From assembly GCF_024586915.1 (NCBI RefSeq), contig NZ_JANBVS010000008.1:186001-250000 (forward strand): DNA of 64,000 nt. Reading direction: 5' to 3'. The position numbers and the translations under genes are program-made. This DNA comes from Bradyrhizobium sp. SRS-191. Lineage in GTDB: Bacteria > Pseudomonadota > Alphaproteobacteria > Rhizobiales > Xanthobacteraceae. Positions 36,700 through 45,836 of this stretch are shown in pieces. Positions within the stretch are counted from its first letter, which is position 1; every line of letters begins with the position of its first letter. Below the pieces are notes generated by a model, which worked only from the letters and a program-made list of their open reading frames with translations, had not been told where the DNA came from and did no database searches.

Positions 36700-36990
36700 T
36701 CAGAACACGTAGGGATAGATGTAGTAGCCGATGACCCGCTGGATCAGCATGATGATCAGGATCAGGATGATCGGCGAGATGTCGAGGCCGCCGAGATTGG
36801 GCAGCATGCGCCGGATCGGGGCCAGCACCGGCTCGGTGATTCGGTACAGGAATTCGGCGACCGCGGAGACGAACTGATTGCGCGTGTTGACGACGTTGAA
36901 GGCGATCAGCCACGACAGGATCGCCGAGGCGATGAGCAGCCAGACATAGAGGTCGAGAACGATCAGAACGATGTCGAGAACGGCACGCAT
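36700..36990 (-). CDS. YggT family integral membrane protein
   Basis: The 96-residue protein has two YggT units, each a hydrophobic helix pair: VLIVLDLYVWLLIASAILSWLIAFN and LPNLGGLDISPIILILIIMLIQ. Between them is the family motif ITEPVLAPIRRMLPN. YggT proteins are thought to act in the envelope or in osmotic or cell-division functions. It is transcribed just before the YggU gene. Confidence 0.92.
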   Translation of the reverse strand: MRAVLDIVLIVLDLYVWLLIASAILSWLIAFNVVNTRNQFVSAVAEFLYRITEPVLAPIRRMLPNLGGLDISPIILILIIMLIQRVIGYYIYPYVF

Positions 36991-37199
36991 GCGGGTCCAC
37001 TCGGGGGCGAGGTCGCGGATTCGACCTGGATTGTTCGGTAGATATCGGTTCCCCCCCGTCCAAACAAGGGAAGCTGGCCGTCAAGGCTAACGGGCGATGT
37101 GAGTGTTCTTGACTTGACCAGGGCACCGACTGTAAATGGCGCCCGATCCGGCGGCCGCCTTCCCAATCTCGTGTGGCCGCGACGAAGCGATCGTGTTTC

Positions 37200-37270
<71 letters not shown>

Positions 37271-37275
<5 letters not shown>

Positions 37276-37353
37276 CGCTTCGCCCTTCGGGCTGCGCGTG
37301 GCGCAGCCACGCAAGAGCCTGAAGGGCGAAGCGTGGTGCCCGGCGAAGCCGGG
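37271..37353 (+). repeat. tRNA 3'-flank palindromic element (Ala copy)
   Basis: The last bases of tRNA-Ala together with CGCTTCGCCCTTC pair perfectly over 18 bp with GAAGGGCGAAGCGTGGTG (37321-37338). A second hairpin CCCGGCGAAGCCGGG (37339-37353) follows. The same flank occurs after tRNA-Thr at 54031-54117. It may be the transcription terminator of the tRNA. Confidence 0.7.
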
Positions 37354-37396
37354 CTGACTTAGATCTCAAAAGCCCAGTAATCTGAAAGCACGGCCT

Positions 37397-38206
37397 TTAC
37401 TCCGCCGCCTCGGCCATGGCGGCCACCGGCTGCCGCGTCAGCCACCCATCCAGGAAATGCTTGAGCCACGCCCGCTCGGCGGCATCGTGGACCGCGCGGC
37501 CTTCGAAATGATGCTGGCGCGGGCAGGCGCCCGGCGTGTCCAGCCGGGCATGGCCGCGCGTGGTCCAGCGGCACATCATCGCGTAGGTGACGTCGGGGTG
37601 GAATTGCAGCCCGGTGGCGTTCTCGTATTGATAGGCCTGAACCGGGAAGTCGCCGCCTTCGGCCAGCAGGTCCGCGCCGGCGGGCAGGTCGAAGCCTTCA
37701 CGGTGCCAGTGATAGACATGGTCAGGCCAATGCGGGCATAGCTTCTTGCCGGCGCGCGTCGGGCGGATCGGGTAATAGCCGATCTCGGCGCGGCCCTGCG
37801 GGTGCGGCGCCACGCGCGCGCCGAGCTGCATTGCCAGCATCTGCGCCCCCAGGCAGATCCCGAGGAACGGGCGCTGCTCGCGCAGCGGCACCTCGATCCA
37901 GTCGATCTCGCGCCGGACGAAATCATCGGGATCGTTCGCGCTCATCGGACCGCCGAAAATCACGGCACCGGAGTGCCCATCGAGCGTCTCCGGCAAGGGA
38001 TCGCCGAAGCGCGGCCGTCGGATATCGAGCCGGTAGCCCCGCGCCCGCAGCGCATTGCCGATGCGGCCGGGGCTCGAGGTTTCCTGGTGCAGGATGATGA
38101 GGACGGGCCGATGCGGCGCAGCTGCCGCAGCCGGCTTCGAGGACAGGGGCCGAACGTCCGCATTGGCGGTCCCGTTCGAAGGAAGCGAAGGGTCTGGCCT
38201 GAGCAT
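37397..38206 (-). CDS. Class I glutamine amidotransferase-like protein
   Basis: The 269-residue protein has a class I GATase fold. The nucleophile is in FLGICLGAQMLA and the second active-site region is TGLQFHPDVT, where the usual Glu of HPE is Asp. SGAVIFGGPMSANDPDD is typical of the GuaA-like/COG0518 group. It probably cleaves glutamine or a gamma-glutamyl compound in the cytoplasm. An ATG at 38206 is used (a GTG precedes it). The N-terminal 30 residues are low-complexity and may not be conserved. Confidence 0.85.
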   Translation of the reverse strand: MLRPDPSLPSNGTANADVRPLSSKPAAAAAPHRPVLIILHQETSSPGRIGNALRARGYRLDIRRPRFGDPLPETLDGHSGAVIFGGPMSANDPDDFVRREIDWIEVPLREQRPFLGICLGAQMLAMQLGARVAPHPQGRAEIGYYPIRPTRAGKKLCPHWPDHVYHWHREGFDLPAGADLLAEGGDFPVQAYQYENATGLQFHPDVTYAMMCRWTTRGHARLDTPGACPRQHHFEGRAVHDAAERAWLKHFLDGWLTRQPVAAMAEAAE

Positions 38207-38461
38207 CACCTGGCAATCGTAGCTAAGCGAAGGTTAACGGGGGGTGAGCAAGTCCACGTTTCCAAGCAAGCACCGGGCCAGCACGGGCCGATTCGGCGCG
38301 CGCAAGGAAGCATCTGCAAGCCGTTTCGCAATAGCCGAAGGCTACTGGTCAGGGCAAAAAGTGCAGAACGATTATCTCGTGTGGTTTCCGGCCCGATGCT
38401 GGCCCGGAGGCAAGGCCCGGATCGCGCGGGCGGAATGTCGGATCCGCGACCGCGGCGCCGA

Positions 38462-39241
38462 TCAACTCCGCTTCAGCTGCAGCCGGCCCACGGCGTCGAG
38501 GATGAATCCGCGCGGGAACCAGCGCAGCAGGAACGGCACGATCTTGATGCCGATCCCCGGCAGCACGACCCGCTTGTCGGCCATCAGGCCGCGATAGCCG
38601 GCCTCTGCGACCGCCTTCGGCGAGACGTTGAGGATCACTGAATCGACCCCCGGCTTGAAGCCGGCGCGATCCTGGAATTCCGATGGCACCGGGCCGGGAC
38701 AGAGCACGGTCACGCGCACGCCATGCGGCGCCAGCTCCTTTCGCAACGCCTCGGTGAACGAGATCACATAGGCTTTCGAGGCGTAATACACCGCCATGCC
38801 GGGGCCAGGCAGGAAGCCGGCCACGGAGCCCAGATTGAGGATGCCGCCCTTGTTGCGGATCAGCTGGTCGGAGAAGCGCAGCGACAGCTCGGTCAGCGCG
38901 CGCACGTTCACCGAGATCATGTCGAGCTGCTCGGTCCGGTCGAGCTGCACCGCCTTGCCGAACAGCCCGAAGCCGGCATTGTTGACGAGGTATTGCAGCT
39001 CCACGCCGGCCGCTGACAGCGCAGCCTCGATGGCGGCGCCGGCCTCCGGAGAGGTCAGGTCGCAGGGAATGACGAGCGGCGCCGGGCGGCCCTTGGCGGC
39101 GATCTCCGCGGCGAGCGCCGCCAGCCGGTCCTCGCGGCGCGCCGTGAGCGCCAAACGGTGTCCATTCGCGGCGAACACGCGGGCCAGCTCGGACCCGATC
39201 CCCGACGACGCACCCGTTACGAGCGTGACACGTTCACCCAC
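38462..39241 (-). CDS. Short-chain dehydrogenase/reductase
   Basis: The 259-residue protein has the SDR cofactor motif TLVTGASSGIGSELA (TGxxxGxG), NNAG in YLVNNAGFGLFG, the catalytic Ser in LGSVAGFLPGPG and the Y-x-x-x-K pair in VYYASKAYVISF. GGGILNLGS and CPGPVPSEF support a classical SDR of the 3-oxoacyl or fatty-acyl type. The start is a GTG at 39241 with AGCAGGT upstream. Substrate unknown. Confidence 0.92.
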   Translation of the reverse strand: MGERVTLVTGASSGIGSELARVFAANGHRLALTARREDRLAALAAEIAAKGRPAPLVIPCDLTSPEAGAAIEAALSAAGVELQYLVNNAGFGLFGKAVQLDRTEQLDMISVNVRALTELSLRFSDQLIRNKGGILNLGSVAGFLPGPGMAVYYASKAYVISFTEALRKELAPHGVRVTVLCPGPVPSEFQDRAGFKPGVDSVILNVSPKAVAEAGYRGLMADKRVVLPGIGIKIVPFLLRWFPRGFILDAVGRLQLKRS

Positions 39242-39460
39242 GACACCTGCTCTTCGATCACATTCCGAACTTCATCCGATTGCCGCGGACGAGAGCATAG
39301 GCAGCAGGGAACATGCAAGCCGCCGCAAAATGCGGCGCGGCGCCCAATTGACGCAATCTCTTCGGATTCACATAGGTTTACATGAACGCCGGACGCCCGG
39401 AACAAAATTAAAGTTTGTTCATCCACGTTCCGCGGGTGGGAATTTTCGGGTGGATCGGGC

Positions 39461-39928
39461 TCAGCCCGGGTTCCCCTGCCGCCGGCCGGCCACCCGGTGC
39501 TTCAGGTCGACCCGGTCGCGGGTGGAGATGCCCAGCAGCTCCGAAGCGCGCCACACCACATTGTCCTCGAACTCGGTCACCTTGCCGTCGGCGTAGACCA
39601 GCTCCCACATCATCTCGACGATACGCAGCCGCCCGGCCTCGTTGACCTCGCGCATGATCACGCTGGTGAAGCGGTAGAGGTCGACGGCCTCGCCCTCGGC
39701 CAGCATGGCCTGCGCGATCAGCCGGTCGGCGGAGCCGTGATCGAGCCCGAAACGCAGCTCGATCAGGCTGTGCAGCTTGCGCCGCTCGGCCTCGCTCGGC
39801 TCGCCGTCCAGCGAGATCACGTGGATCAGCAGCGCCGTGGCCGCCAGCTGATAGCCATTGTCGTCGAAGGCCGGCGTCTCGTGCGGCGAAACGACATCGG
39901 CGATGAATTGGCGCAATCCTTCGAGCAT
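39461..39928 (-). CDS. TerB-family (tellurite resistance B-like) protein
   Basis: The 155-residue protein is a helical TerB/DjlA-type domain. It has LLIHVISLDGEPSEAERRKLHSLIELRFGL and a repeat-like MWELVYADGKVTEFEDNVVWRASELLGI, both with the acidic DGxxxxxE signature that binds metal. TerB-type proteins are linked to tellurite resistance and phage-defence complexes. Isolated copies like this one are common in alphaproteobacteria and are of unknown role. Confidence 0.88.
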   Translation of the reverse strand: MLEGLRQFIADVVSPHETPAFDDNGYQLAATALLIHVISLDGEPSEAERRKLHSLIELRFGLDHGSADRLIAQAMLAEGEAVDLYRFTSVIMREVNEAGRLRIVEMMWELVYADGKVTEFEDNVVWRASELLGISTRDRVDLKHRVAGRRQGNPG

Positions 39929-40067
39929 GGCGTCCTTCGCGCTGGTCTCGCGGGTCCTCAGCCGGCCCGCCCCCTCAATATGCGAACCGCTAGCGGATCC
40001 GGCAATCCGCCGGATCGCTCCGAGCGCATGACATTTCGGTAAAGTCGGGCAAGCGGCCGCGTGCTGC

Positions 40068-41465
40068 TCAACGCGGTGTGATTCTGAACAGCGGCGACCG
40101 GTCAGGCTGGGTGGTCACCACGCCGACCGGGATGACCGGCGCCCGGTCGACGACCTCGATCCGGAAAGCGCCGACCAGGCGCGCCAGCGCCAGCACCGCC
40201 TCGACCAGCGCGAAATGCGCGCCGATGCAGACGCGCGCGCCGGCGCCGAACGGCAGATAGGCGAATCGCTCCGGCGGCGGCGCGCCGGGCATGAAGCGCT
40301 CCGGCTTGAAGGCATTGGGCGCGTCCCACAGCTTCTCATGCCGGTGCAGCAGCCAGGGCGAGATCAGCACGACGTCACCGCGCTTCACGGCGAACGACGC
40401 GATCCGGTCCGGGCCGCTCGCCGCACGCGCGATCAGGAAGGCCGGCGGATACAACCGCAGCGTCTCGTCCATCACGGCGCGGGTGAACGGCAATTGGTCC
40501 GGATTGCTGAGATCGGTCGCGGCGCGCGCCTCCTGCGCGAGCTTGTCCTGATTGGCCGGATCGAGCGCGATCAGATACAGCGCCCAGAACAGCGCGGTGG
40601 CCGTCGTCTCGTGACCGGCGAGGATCATGGTCGCGACCTCGTCGGCGAGCTGCGCATCGGTGAACGCCGCGCCGGTCTCGGGATCGCGCGCCGCCCCCAT
40701 CAGGTCGAACAGGTCGCGCGGCGGCGCGTCCTCGACCTTGCCGGCCGCGCGGCGCTCGGCCATCAGCGTGCCGATGAAATCGGTCCAGCGCTTGCGAAAG
40801 CGGCGGCGGGCAAAATCGCGCGGCGTCGGCCAGGACAGCGGCAGCACGATGTCGAGCAGATGCGGCGCCGCCAGCTGCTCGCCATACTCATAGACGAAGT
40901 CGCGCAAGGTCGTGCCGTGGCGGCCCATCTCGAACGAGAACATCGTGCGGCCGGCGATGTCGAGCGTCATCCGCTGCATGATCTCGCGCAGATCGATCGG
41001 CTGCCCGCACTGCTGCCGCATACGCTCGACGGTCTCGTCGGTGACCGCGACCATGTGCGGGATGAGCCCGGACACCGCGCGCGGCGTGAAGGCCGGCGCC
41101 AGGGTGCGGCGCTGGTGCTTCCACGCTTTGCCCTCGGCGATCAGCAGGCCTTCGCCCAGCACCGGCCGAAGCACGCGGATGGCGCCGACGGTGCGGGCGT
41201 AGTTCTCCCAATTGTCGACCAACACATGCTTGATCGTTTCGGGCGTGTTGAGGATGTAGCTGGAGCTGCCGAGGAAGCGGCCGCGGATGATCTCATCCTC
41301 ATAGGCGCGCTGGCTCCAGGTGGCGATCGCATTCTGCCCCATCATCAGCACGCGGCGCAGCGTGCCCATGCTGTCGGGCGCGCGCGGCGGCATCGGCGGG
41401 ATCAACGGTCCCCGCGAATGCGGAACCCGTGCCTGCGGCAGATAGTGAATCTCGGCGGTGCTCAT
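40068..41465 (-). CDS. Cytochrome P450
   Basis: The 465-residue haem-thiolate monooxygenase has an I-helix AGHETTATALFW (O2 activation), a K-helix DETLRLYP (ExxR) and the haem loop FGAGARVCIGAHFALVEA with the axial Cys. It is soluble; no membrane anchor is seen. The N-terminal LPQARVPHSRGPLIPPMPP is proline-rich. Its protein features resemble CYP102/CYP153-like fatty-acid or terpenoid hydroxylases, but the substrate is not predictable. No ferredoxin gene is adjacent. Confidence 0.95.
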   Translation of the reverse strand: MSTAEIHYLPQARVPHSRGPLIPPMPPRAPDSMGTLRRVLMMGQNAIATWSQRAYEDEIIRGRFLGSSSYILNTPETIKHVLVDNWENYARTVGAIRVLRPVLGEGLLIAEGKAWKHQRRTLAPAFTPRAVSGLIPHMVAVTDETVERMRQQCGQPIDLREIMQRMTLDIAGRTMFSFEMGRHGTTLRDFVYEYGEQLAAPHLLDIVLPLSWPTPRDFARRRFRKRWTDFIGTLMAERRAAGKVEDAPPRDLFDLMGAARDPETGAAFTDAQLADEVATMILAGHETTATALFWALYLIALDPANQDKLAQEARAATDLSNPDQLPFTRAVMDETLRLYPPAFLIARAASGPDRIASFAVKRGDVVLISPWLLHRHEKLWDAPNAFKPERFMPGAPPPERFAYLPFGAGARVCIGAHFALVEAVLALARLVGAFRIEVVDRAPVIPVGVVTTQPDRSPLFRITPR

Positions 41466-41630
41466 GGAATTCCCCGCAACGATCTGGCGCCGATGCGCCG
41501 GTTGTCGCAGCCGGGCGCGGCCCGGCGCGCGTCAAGGGCAAACCTATCCAGGCCGCGTGCCGCCATCGTGACGGGGAGGACCCGATTTCGGGCCCTCCAT
41601 GAGCTTTGACGTACCATCTTACTCCAGCAA

Positions 41631-43001
41631 CTAATTAGTCAGCTCGATCATCGCAATCCTGCTCTCCGATGCTGGCCAAAGCCGGGCGGCGATGCGTTCC
41701 TCGTTGAACAGTCCGATGACGCTGCGTCCGACGTCGCCTGTCGGCAGCCGCAATGTCGTTGCCGCATCGGTCGGGACGCCCTTCTGTACGTCCGCGGGCT
41801 CCTTGCCGTCGAGCAGCACGATGTCGCGCGGCAGGCCGAAATAGCCGCGGGGCCTGGCCATGATCACGATGGCGCCCGCGCCGGCGTCAGCCTGGCCCAG
41901 GGGCCGCGCTGCGCGCAGATGCACGACCTCCGACGAGCGCGGGAACGGCGAACGGTAAAAGTGCGTGATCGGCGCGTTCGGTGACGTCAGCACGATCTCG
42001 ATATAGGAGGTCGGATCGATCTCCGCAGGCCCCCAGCGTCCATCGGCGCCGGTCTGGCCGCGATAGACAGGCTCGCCCTGGCGCGCGCCGGTCTCGCCGG
42101 AGACGCGGTAGACCTCCACGCTGGCGCCGGCCACGGGACGGTTGGTCGGCGCGCCGCCCGGGGTTCCCGTGACGAGGCCGCTGATGCGCACCTCGCGCTC
42201 CGGCTGGATCGCGATGAACGACGGCTCTCTGCCGGCGATGAACTTGTAGATCTCGCGGAACGCGCGCGGATGGAACGCCACCTCGCGATGGTCGAGCGCG
42301 CCGATCACGAGGTTGGTCGCGCCCTTCAGCGCCGGCCCCTCGGCGGTGATGCCGGTGGGCACGCCGGGCTTGCCGACCAGGCGGCCATCGGCCTGCGCAT
42401 ATTTGTCCAGCCCGTCGCTGCGCAAGGTCAGGAATGCGGTGCCTTCCGTCACCTCGCTGTCGCCCGCGTTCAGTCCGCGCAGAAACGGTCCGCGGCCGTT
42501 GAACTCGCTGCCGGGGCTGTCGTCCCAGTCGAACACGCCGTGATTGGGCGTGCCGCACAGCACGGCATGGCTGACATCGGCGCCGCCGCCGTTCTTGACG
42601 ACGTTGCGGATCGCATTGCCGCCGCGTGAGCTGCCGACCAGCGCCACGCGCGCAGCACCGGTGCGCTCCTTGAGCGCCTTGATCGCGTCGACGAGCTCGC
42701 GGCGCTGATCGTCGGTCGACGACCGGTTCGGCTGCGCCACCGCGTCGTCATTGCGGGCGAGCGGGTCGGTGAAGTTCGGCGCGGCAAGGCGCGCGCGCGG
42801 CACGCCGTTGGATTCCATCCGCCACAACGCCGTCATCCACAGCGCGGCGTGATCGCCATTGCCGTGCACGAACAGCACCGGCGGCATGTCGCTCGCCGCT
42901 GGCGTCGACGTCGTCTGCGCCGAGGCAGGTAAGGTCAGACCGCTGGTCAGCAGCGGCAGGGTTCCCATGCTCTGCAAAATGGTGCGGCGCGTCAGCGTCA
43001 T
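41631..43001 (-). CDS. Exported serine hydrolase (alpha/beta hydrolase with C-terminal beta domain)
   Basis: The 456-residue protein has a signal of the Tat type (TRRTILQSMGTLPLLTSGLTLPASA). Its hydrolase domain has PPVLFVHGNGDHAALWM and VALVGSSRGGNAIRN, the Ser nucleophile. A C-terminal part (about 270-450) resembles an Ig/carboxypeptidase-regulatory fold (GLVTGTPGGAPTNRPVAGASVEVYR). It is likely a periplasmic or secreted esterase or polymer hydrolase. The ATG at 43001 has GGAGG upstream. It is divergent from the MFS gene. Confidence 0.78.
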   Translation of the reverse strand: MTLTRRTILQSMGTLPLLTSGLTLPASAQTTSTPAASDMPPVLFVHGNGDHAALWMTALWRMESNGVPRARLAAPNFTDPLARNDDAVAQPNRSSTDDQRRELVDAIKALKERTGAARVALVGSSRGGNAIRNVVKNGGGADVSHAVLCGTPNHGVFDWDDSPGSEFNGRGPFLRGLNAGDSEVTEGTAFLTLRSDGLDKYAQADGRLVGKPGVPTGITAEGPALKGATNLVIGALDHREVAFHPRAFREIYKFIAGREPSFIAIQPEREVRISGLVTGTPGGAPTNRPVAGASVEVYRVSGETGARQGEPVYRGQTGADGRWGPAEIDPTSYIEIVLTSPNAPITHFYRSPFPRSSEVVHLRAARPLGQADAGAGAIVIMARPRGYFGLPRDIVLLDGKEPADVQKGVPTDAATTLRLPTGDVGRSVIGLFNEERIAARLWPASESRIAMIELTN

Positions 43002-43157
43002 CGGCGGTTCCTCCGTCTCGTTCATTCTGTGTTGGTTGGCCACGGTCCATGATCGGGGATCGAGCACTGGACAGCTGCTGAGTTTCGCAGGCATCACATA
43101 CGTCCGGCCGGAATCAAGCGATAGTTCAATGCAAACGGACGACGTGGACGGACCTGA

Positions 43158-44840
43158 ATGAATGCGCCCTCGAAACGAGAGCTGTTCGCCGCGGAGAGCA
43201 TCGCCGCGCCGCTGAAGCACACGGTGTTCCGCCGCATCTGGCTGGCGAGCCTGCTGTCGAATCTCGGACTTCTGATCCAGGCCGTCGGCGCCGCCTGGGC
43301 GATGACGCAGATGACATCGTCGGCCGACAAGGTCGCGCTGGTGCAGACCGCCTTGATGCTGCCGGTGATGTTCATCTCGATGCCGGCCGGCGCTGTCGCC
43401 GACATGTACGACCGCCGCATCGTGGCGCTGGTCTCGCTCGCGGTGGCGCTCGGCGGCGCCACGACATTGACCGCGCTGGCCTGGCTCGGTCTGGTCACGC
43501 CCGAGCGTCTGCTCGCGCTGTGCTTCGTGATCGGCAGCGGCATGGCGCTGATGGGCCCGGCCTGGCAGTCCTCGGTCAGCGAGCAGGTGCCGCCCGAGAC
43601 GCTGCCGGCCGCGGTCGCGCTCAACGGCATCAGCTACAACATCGCCCGCAGCTTCGGCCCGGCGATCGGCGGCGTCATCGTGGCCGCCGCGGGCGCCGTG
43701 GCCGCGTTTGCCGCCAACGCGCTATTGTATCTGCCGCTGCTGGCTGCGCTTTTCCTATGGCGGCGCGTGGTCGAGCCGAGCCGGCTGCCGCGCGAGCCGC
43801 TCAACCGCGCCATCGTCTCCGGCGTCCGCTACATCATCCATTCGCCGTCGATCCGCATCGTGCTGATCCGCACCCTCGTCACCGGCATCATCGGCGGCTC
43901 GATCTCGGCGCTGATGCCGCTGGTGGCGCGCGACCTGCTGCATGGCGGCGCGCAGACCTACGGCATCATGCTCGGCGCATTCGGCATGGGCGCCGTGGTC
44001 GGCGCGCTCAACATCGGCGAGATCAGGAAGCGGCTGTCGGGCGAAGCCGCGATCCGCACTTGCGCGCTGACCCTGGGCGCCGCGACGGCGGCGGTGGGGT
44101 TGAGCGGCGAGCCGGTGCTGACCGCCGCGGCGCTGGTCATCGCCGGCGCCGTCTGGATGCTCGCGGTCGCGCTGTTCAACATCGGCGTGCAGTTGTCGGC
44201 GCCGCGCTGGGTCGCAGGCCGTGCGCTCGCGGCGTTCCAGGCCGCGATCTCAGGCGGCATCGCGATCGGCAGCTGGGGCTGGGGCCGTCTCACCGACGCC
44301 GCCGGCGTCGAGGTGGCGCTGCTGGTCTCGGGCGCGCTGATGATGGTCTCGCCGCTGCTCGGCCTGTGGCTGCGGATGCCGCCGATCGGCGCGCGCAACG
44401 AGGATGCCGAGACGCTGGCCGATCCGGAGGTGCAGCTCGAGCTCACCCCGCGCTCGGGCCCGCTGGTGGTCGAGATCGAGTACCGCGTCGCCGAGGACGA
44501 TGCCCGCGCCTTCCACGACCTGATGCAGGAGGTGCAGCTCAGCCGGCAGCGCAACGGCGCCTATGGCTGGTCGATCGCGCGCGACATCGCCGATCCCGAG
44601 CTGTGGACCGAGCGCTATCATTGTCCGACCTGGATCGACTATCTGCGCCAGCGCAACCGCTCGACCCGCGCCGAGCGCGAGCTGCACAAGCGCGCGATCG
44701 ATTTCCACATCGGCGCCGATCCGGTGCGCATCCGCCGCATGCTGGAGCGTCCGTTCGGCTCGGTGCGCAGCCGCGACGACATCGACCGCACCGCCGAGCA
44801 GGCCCCGGCGGTCGCATCCACGGCGCGCAGCGGACCTTAG
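43158..44840 (+). CDS. MFS exporter (EntS-like, MFS_3 family) with C-terminal extension
   Basis: The 560-residue protein has twelve transmembrane segments (about 20-410) of the MFS_3/EntS siderophore-exporter type, with the MFS loop AVADMYDRRIVALVS and WQSSVSEQVPPETLPAAVALN. A cytoplasmic C-terminal domain of about 130 residues (GPLVVEIEYRVAEDDARAFHDLMQEVQLSRQRNGAYGWSI) resembles the dimeric ferredoxin-like/antibiotic monooxygenase fold. This fusion recurs in the family. Substrate could be a siderophore or a drug. Confidence 0.87.
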   Translation: MNAPSKRELFAAESIAAPLKHTVFRRIWLASLLSNLGLLIQAVGAAWAMTQMTSSADKVALVQTALMLPVMFISMPAGAVADMYDRRIVALVSLAVALGGATTLTALAWLGLVTPERLLALCFVIGSGMALMGPAWQSSVSEQVPPETLPAAVALNGISYNIARSFGPAIGGVIVAAAGAVAAFAANALLYLPLLAALFLWRRVVEPSRLPREPLNRAIVSGVRYIIHSPSIRIVLIRTLVTGIIGGSISALMPLVARDLLHGGAQTYGIMLGAFGMGAVVGALNIGEIRKRLSGEAAIRTCALTLGAATAAVGLSGEPVLTAAALVIAGAVWMLAVALFNIGVQLSAPRWVAGRALAAFQAAISGGIAIGSWGWGRLTDAAGVEVALLVSGALMMVSPLLGLWLRMPPIGARNEDAETLADPEVQLELTPRSGPLVVEIEYRVAEDDARAFHDLMQEVQLSRQRNGAYGWSIARDIADPELWTERYHCPTWIDYLRQRNRSTRAERELHKRAIDFHIGADPVRIRRMLERPFGSVRSRDDIDRTAEQAPAVASTARSGP

Positions 44841-44856
44841 AACGGCGGCAGAGGAA

Positions 44857-45072
44857 TTACTGCCCGTGCTCGGTCAGCACCTTGTCGCAGGCTTTCGACA
44901 GCTTGGCGCGGTGCTCCTTGAGGCAGGCCAGGACCGCCTGGTCGCCGTTGTTCATCACGGCGCGGCAATGCCGCGACACGTCGCGGGCGCATGCATCCTG
45001 GCCGACCTGCTGCTGGGCCGAGGCCGCTGAGGCGAGCAGGGCCAGGGGAATGACCACCAAGAATTTACGCAT
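44857..45072 (-). CDS. Small secreted cysteine-rich protein
   Basis: A 71-residue frame has a signal peptide (MRKFLVVIPLALLASAASA). The mature part QQQVGQDACARDVSRHCRAVMNNGDQAVLACLKEHRAKLSKACDKVL has four cysteines in the C-x5-8-C pattern of cysteine-rich repeat proteins. It ends at 44857, 17 bases from the converging MFS stop. Function unknown. A similar exported gene lies at 45185. Confidence 0.72.
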   Translation of the reverse strand: MRKFLVVIPLALLASAASAQQQVGQDACARDVSRHCRAVMNNGDQAVLACLKEHRAKLSKACDKVLTEHGQ

Positions 45073-45184
45073 GACCGACGCCTCCAGGATTGACGATTGG
45101 CGGCGCTTTTAGTGGCCACAACCGGGCCTCGCAAGCGCCTCGGTCGCAGCCGCGGCGCGCAGCGGGGAGCCGGATACCGGGAGG

Positions 45185-45472
45185 TCAGTTGGCGTCGCCG
45201 GCCTCGGCGACCTTGCCGTTGCGCTTGAGCACCTCCTTGTCGAGCACCGTGCGGCAGCCGGAGCTCAGCGAGGAGCGGTTCTTGATCATGCAGGCGGTGA
45301 TCGCCGGGATGTTCGGGATCTCGCTGCTGCACAGGCGGAAGGCGTCGCCGGTGCACATCTGCTGCGCCTCGGCGCTGAAGGCGAAGCCGGCGCTCGAGCT
45401 GAAGGCCGAGATGGCGGCGACGCCGGCGGCCGTCAGAACGGCGGTGCGGAGGAGATTGAAGATCTTCGTCAT
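45185..45472 (-). CDS. Small secreted cysteine-rich protein, paralogue-like
   Basis: The 95-residue protein has a signal peptide (MTKIFNLLRTAVLTAAGVAAIS) and a mature domain with paired cysteines (MCTGDAFRLCSSEIPNIPAITACMIKNRSSLSSGCRTVL). The spacing matches the neighbouring 44857 protein, so they are probably related. GGGAG lies just before the ATG. No function is known. Confidence 0.7.
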   Translation of the reverse strand: MTKIFNLLRTAVLTAAGVAAISAFSSSAGFAFSAEAQQMCTGDAFRLCSSEIPNIPAITACMIKNRSSLSSGCRTVLDKEVLKRNGKVAEAGDAN

Positions 45473-45836
45473 GGCTGGCTCCCATCGGCTCCGCATCAGC
45501 GCGGGGCCCTTGTTCAATGCGTCCATCATGGCCGGCCCGCTCTCTAGCAACAGTGACGCGGGTCACGCCAGATCGAGCCCCTCAACCCAGGTCCGCAATC
45601 CAGATCCTCAATCCAGGCCCGCAATCCAGTCCGCGCGGCGCGTGCAGCCTGGCCGCGGCGACGTGTCGCTCCGGCGGAGTGCGGATGTGGCGCCTGCATC
45701 GCCCTGGAAATGATCGCTGATCCCAACCGTGTTGGGACCGCGTTAACGAGTCGTTGGCATTAATGGATTTCAAATGAGGCGGCGGAAATCCTTCTCTCCG
45801 CCTGTCACGTGTCTCGCGTTTTCGGGAAGAGTAACC

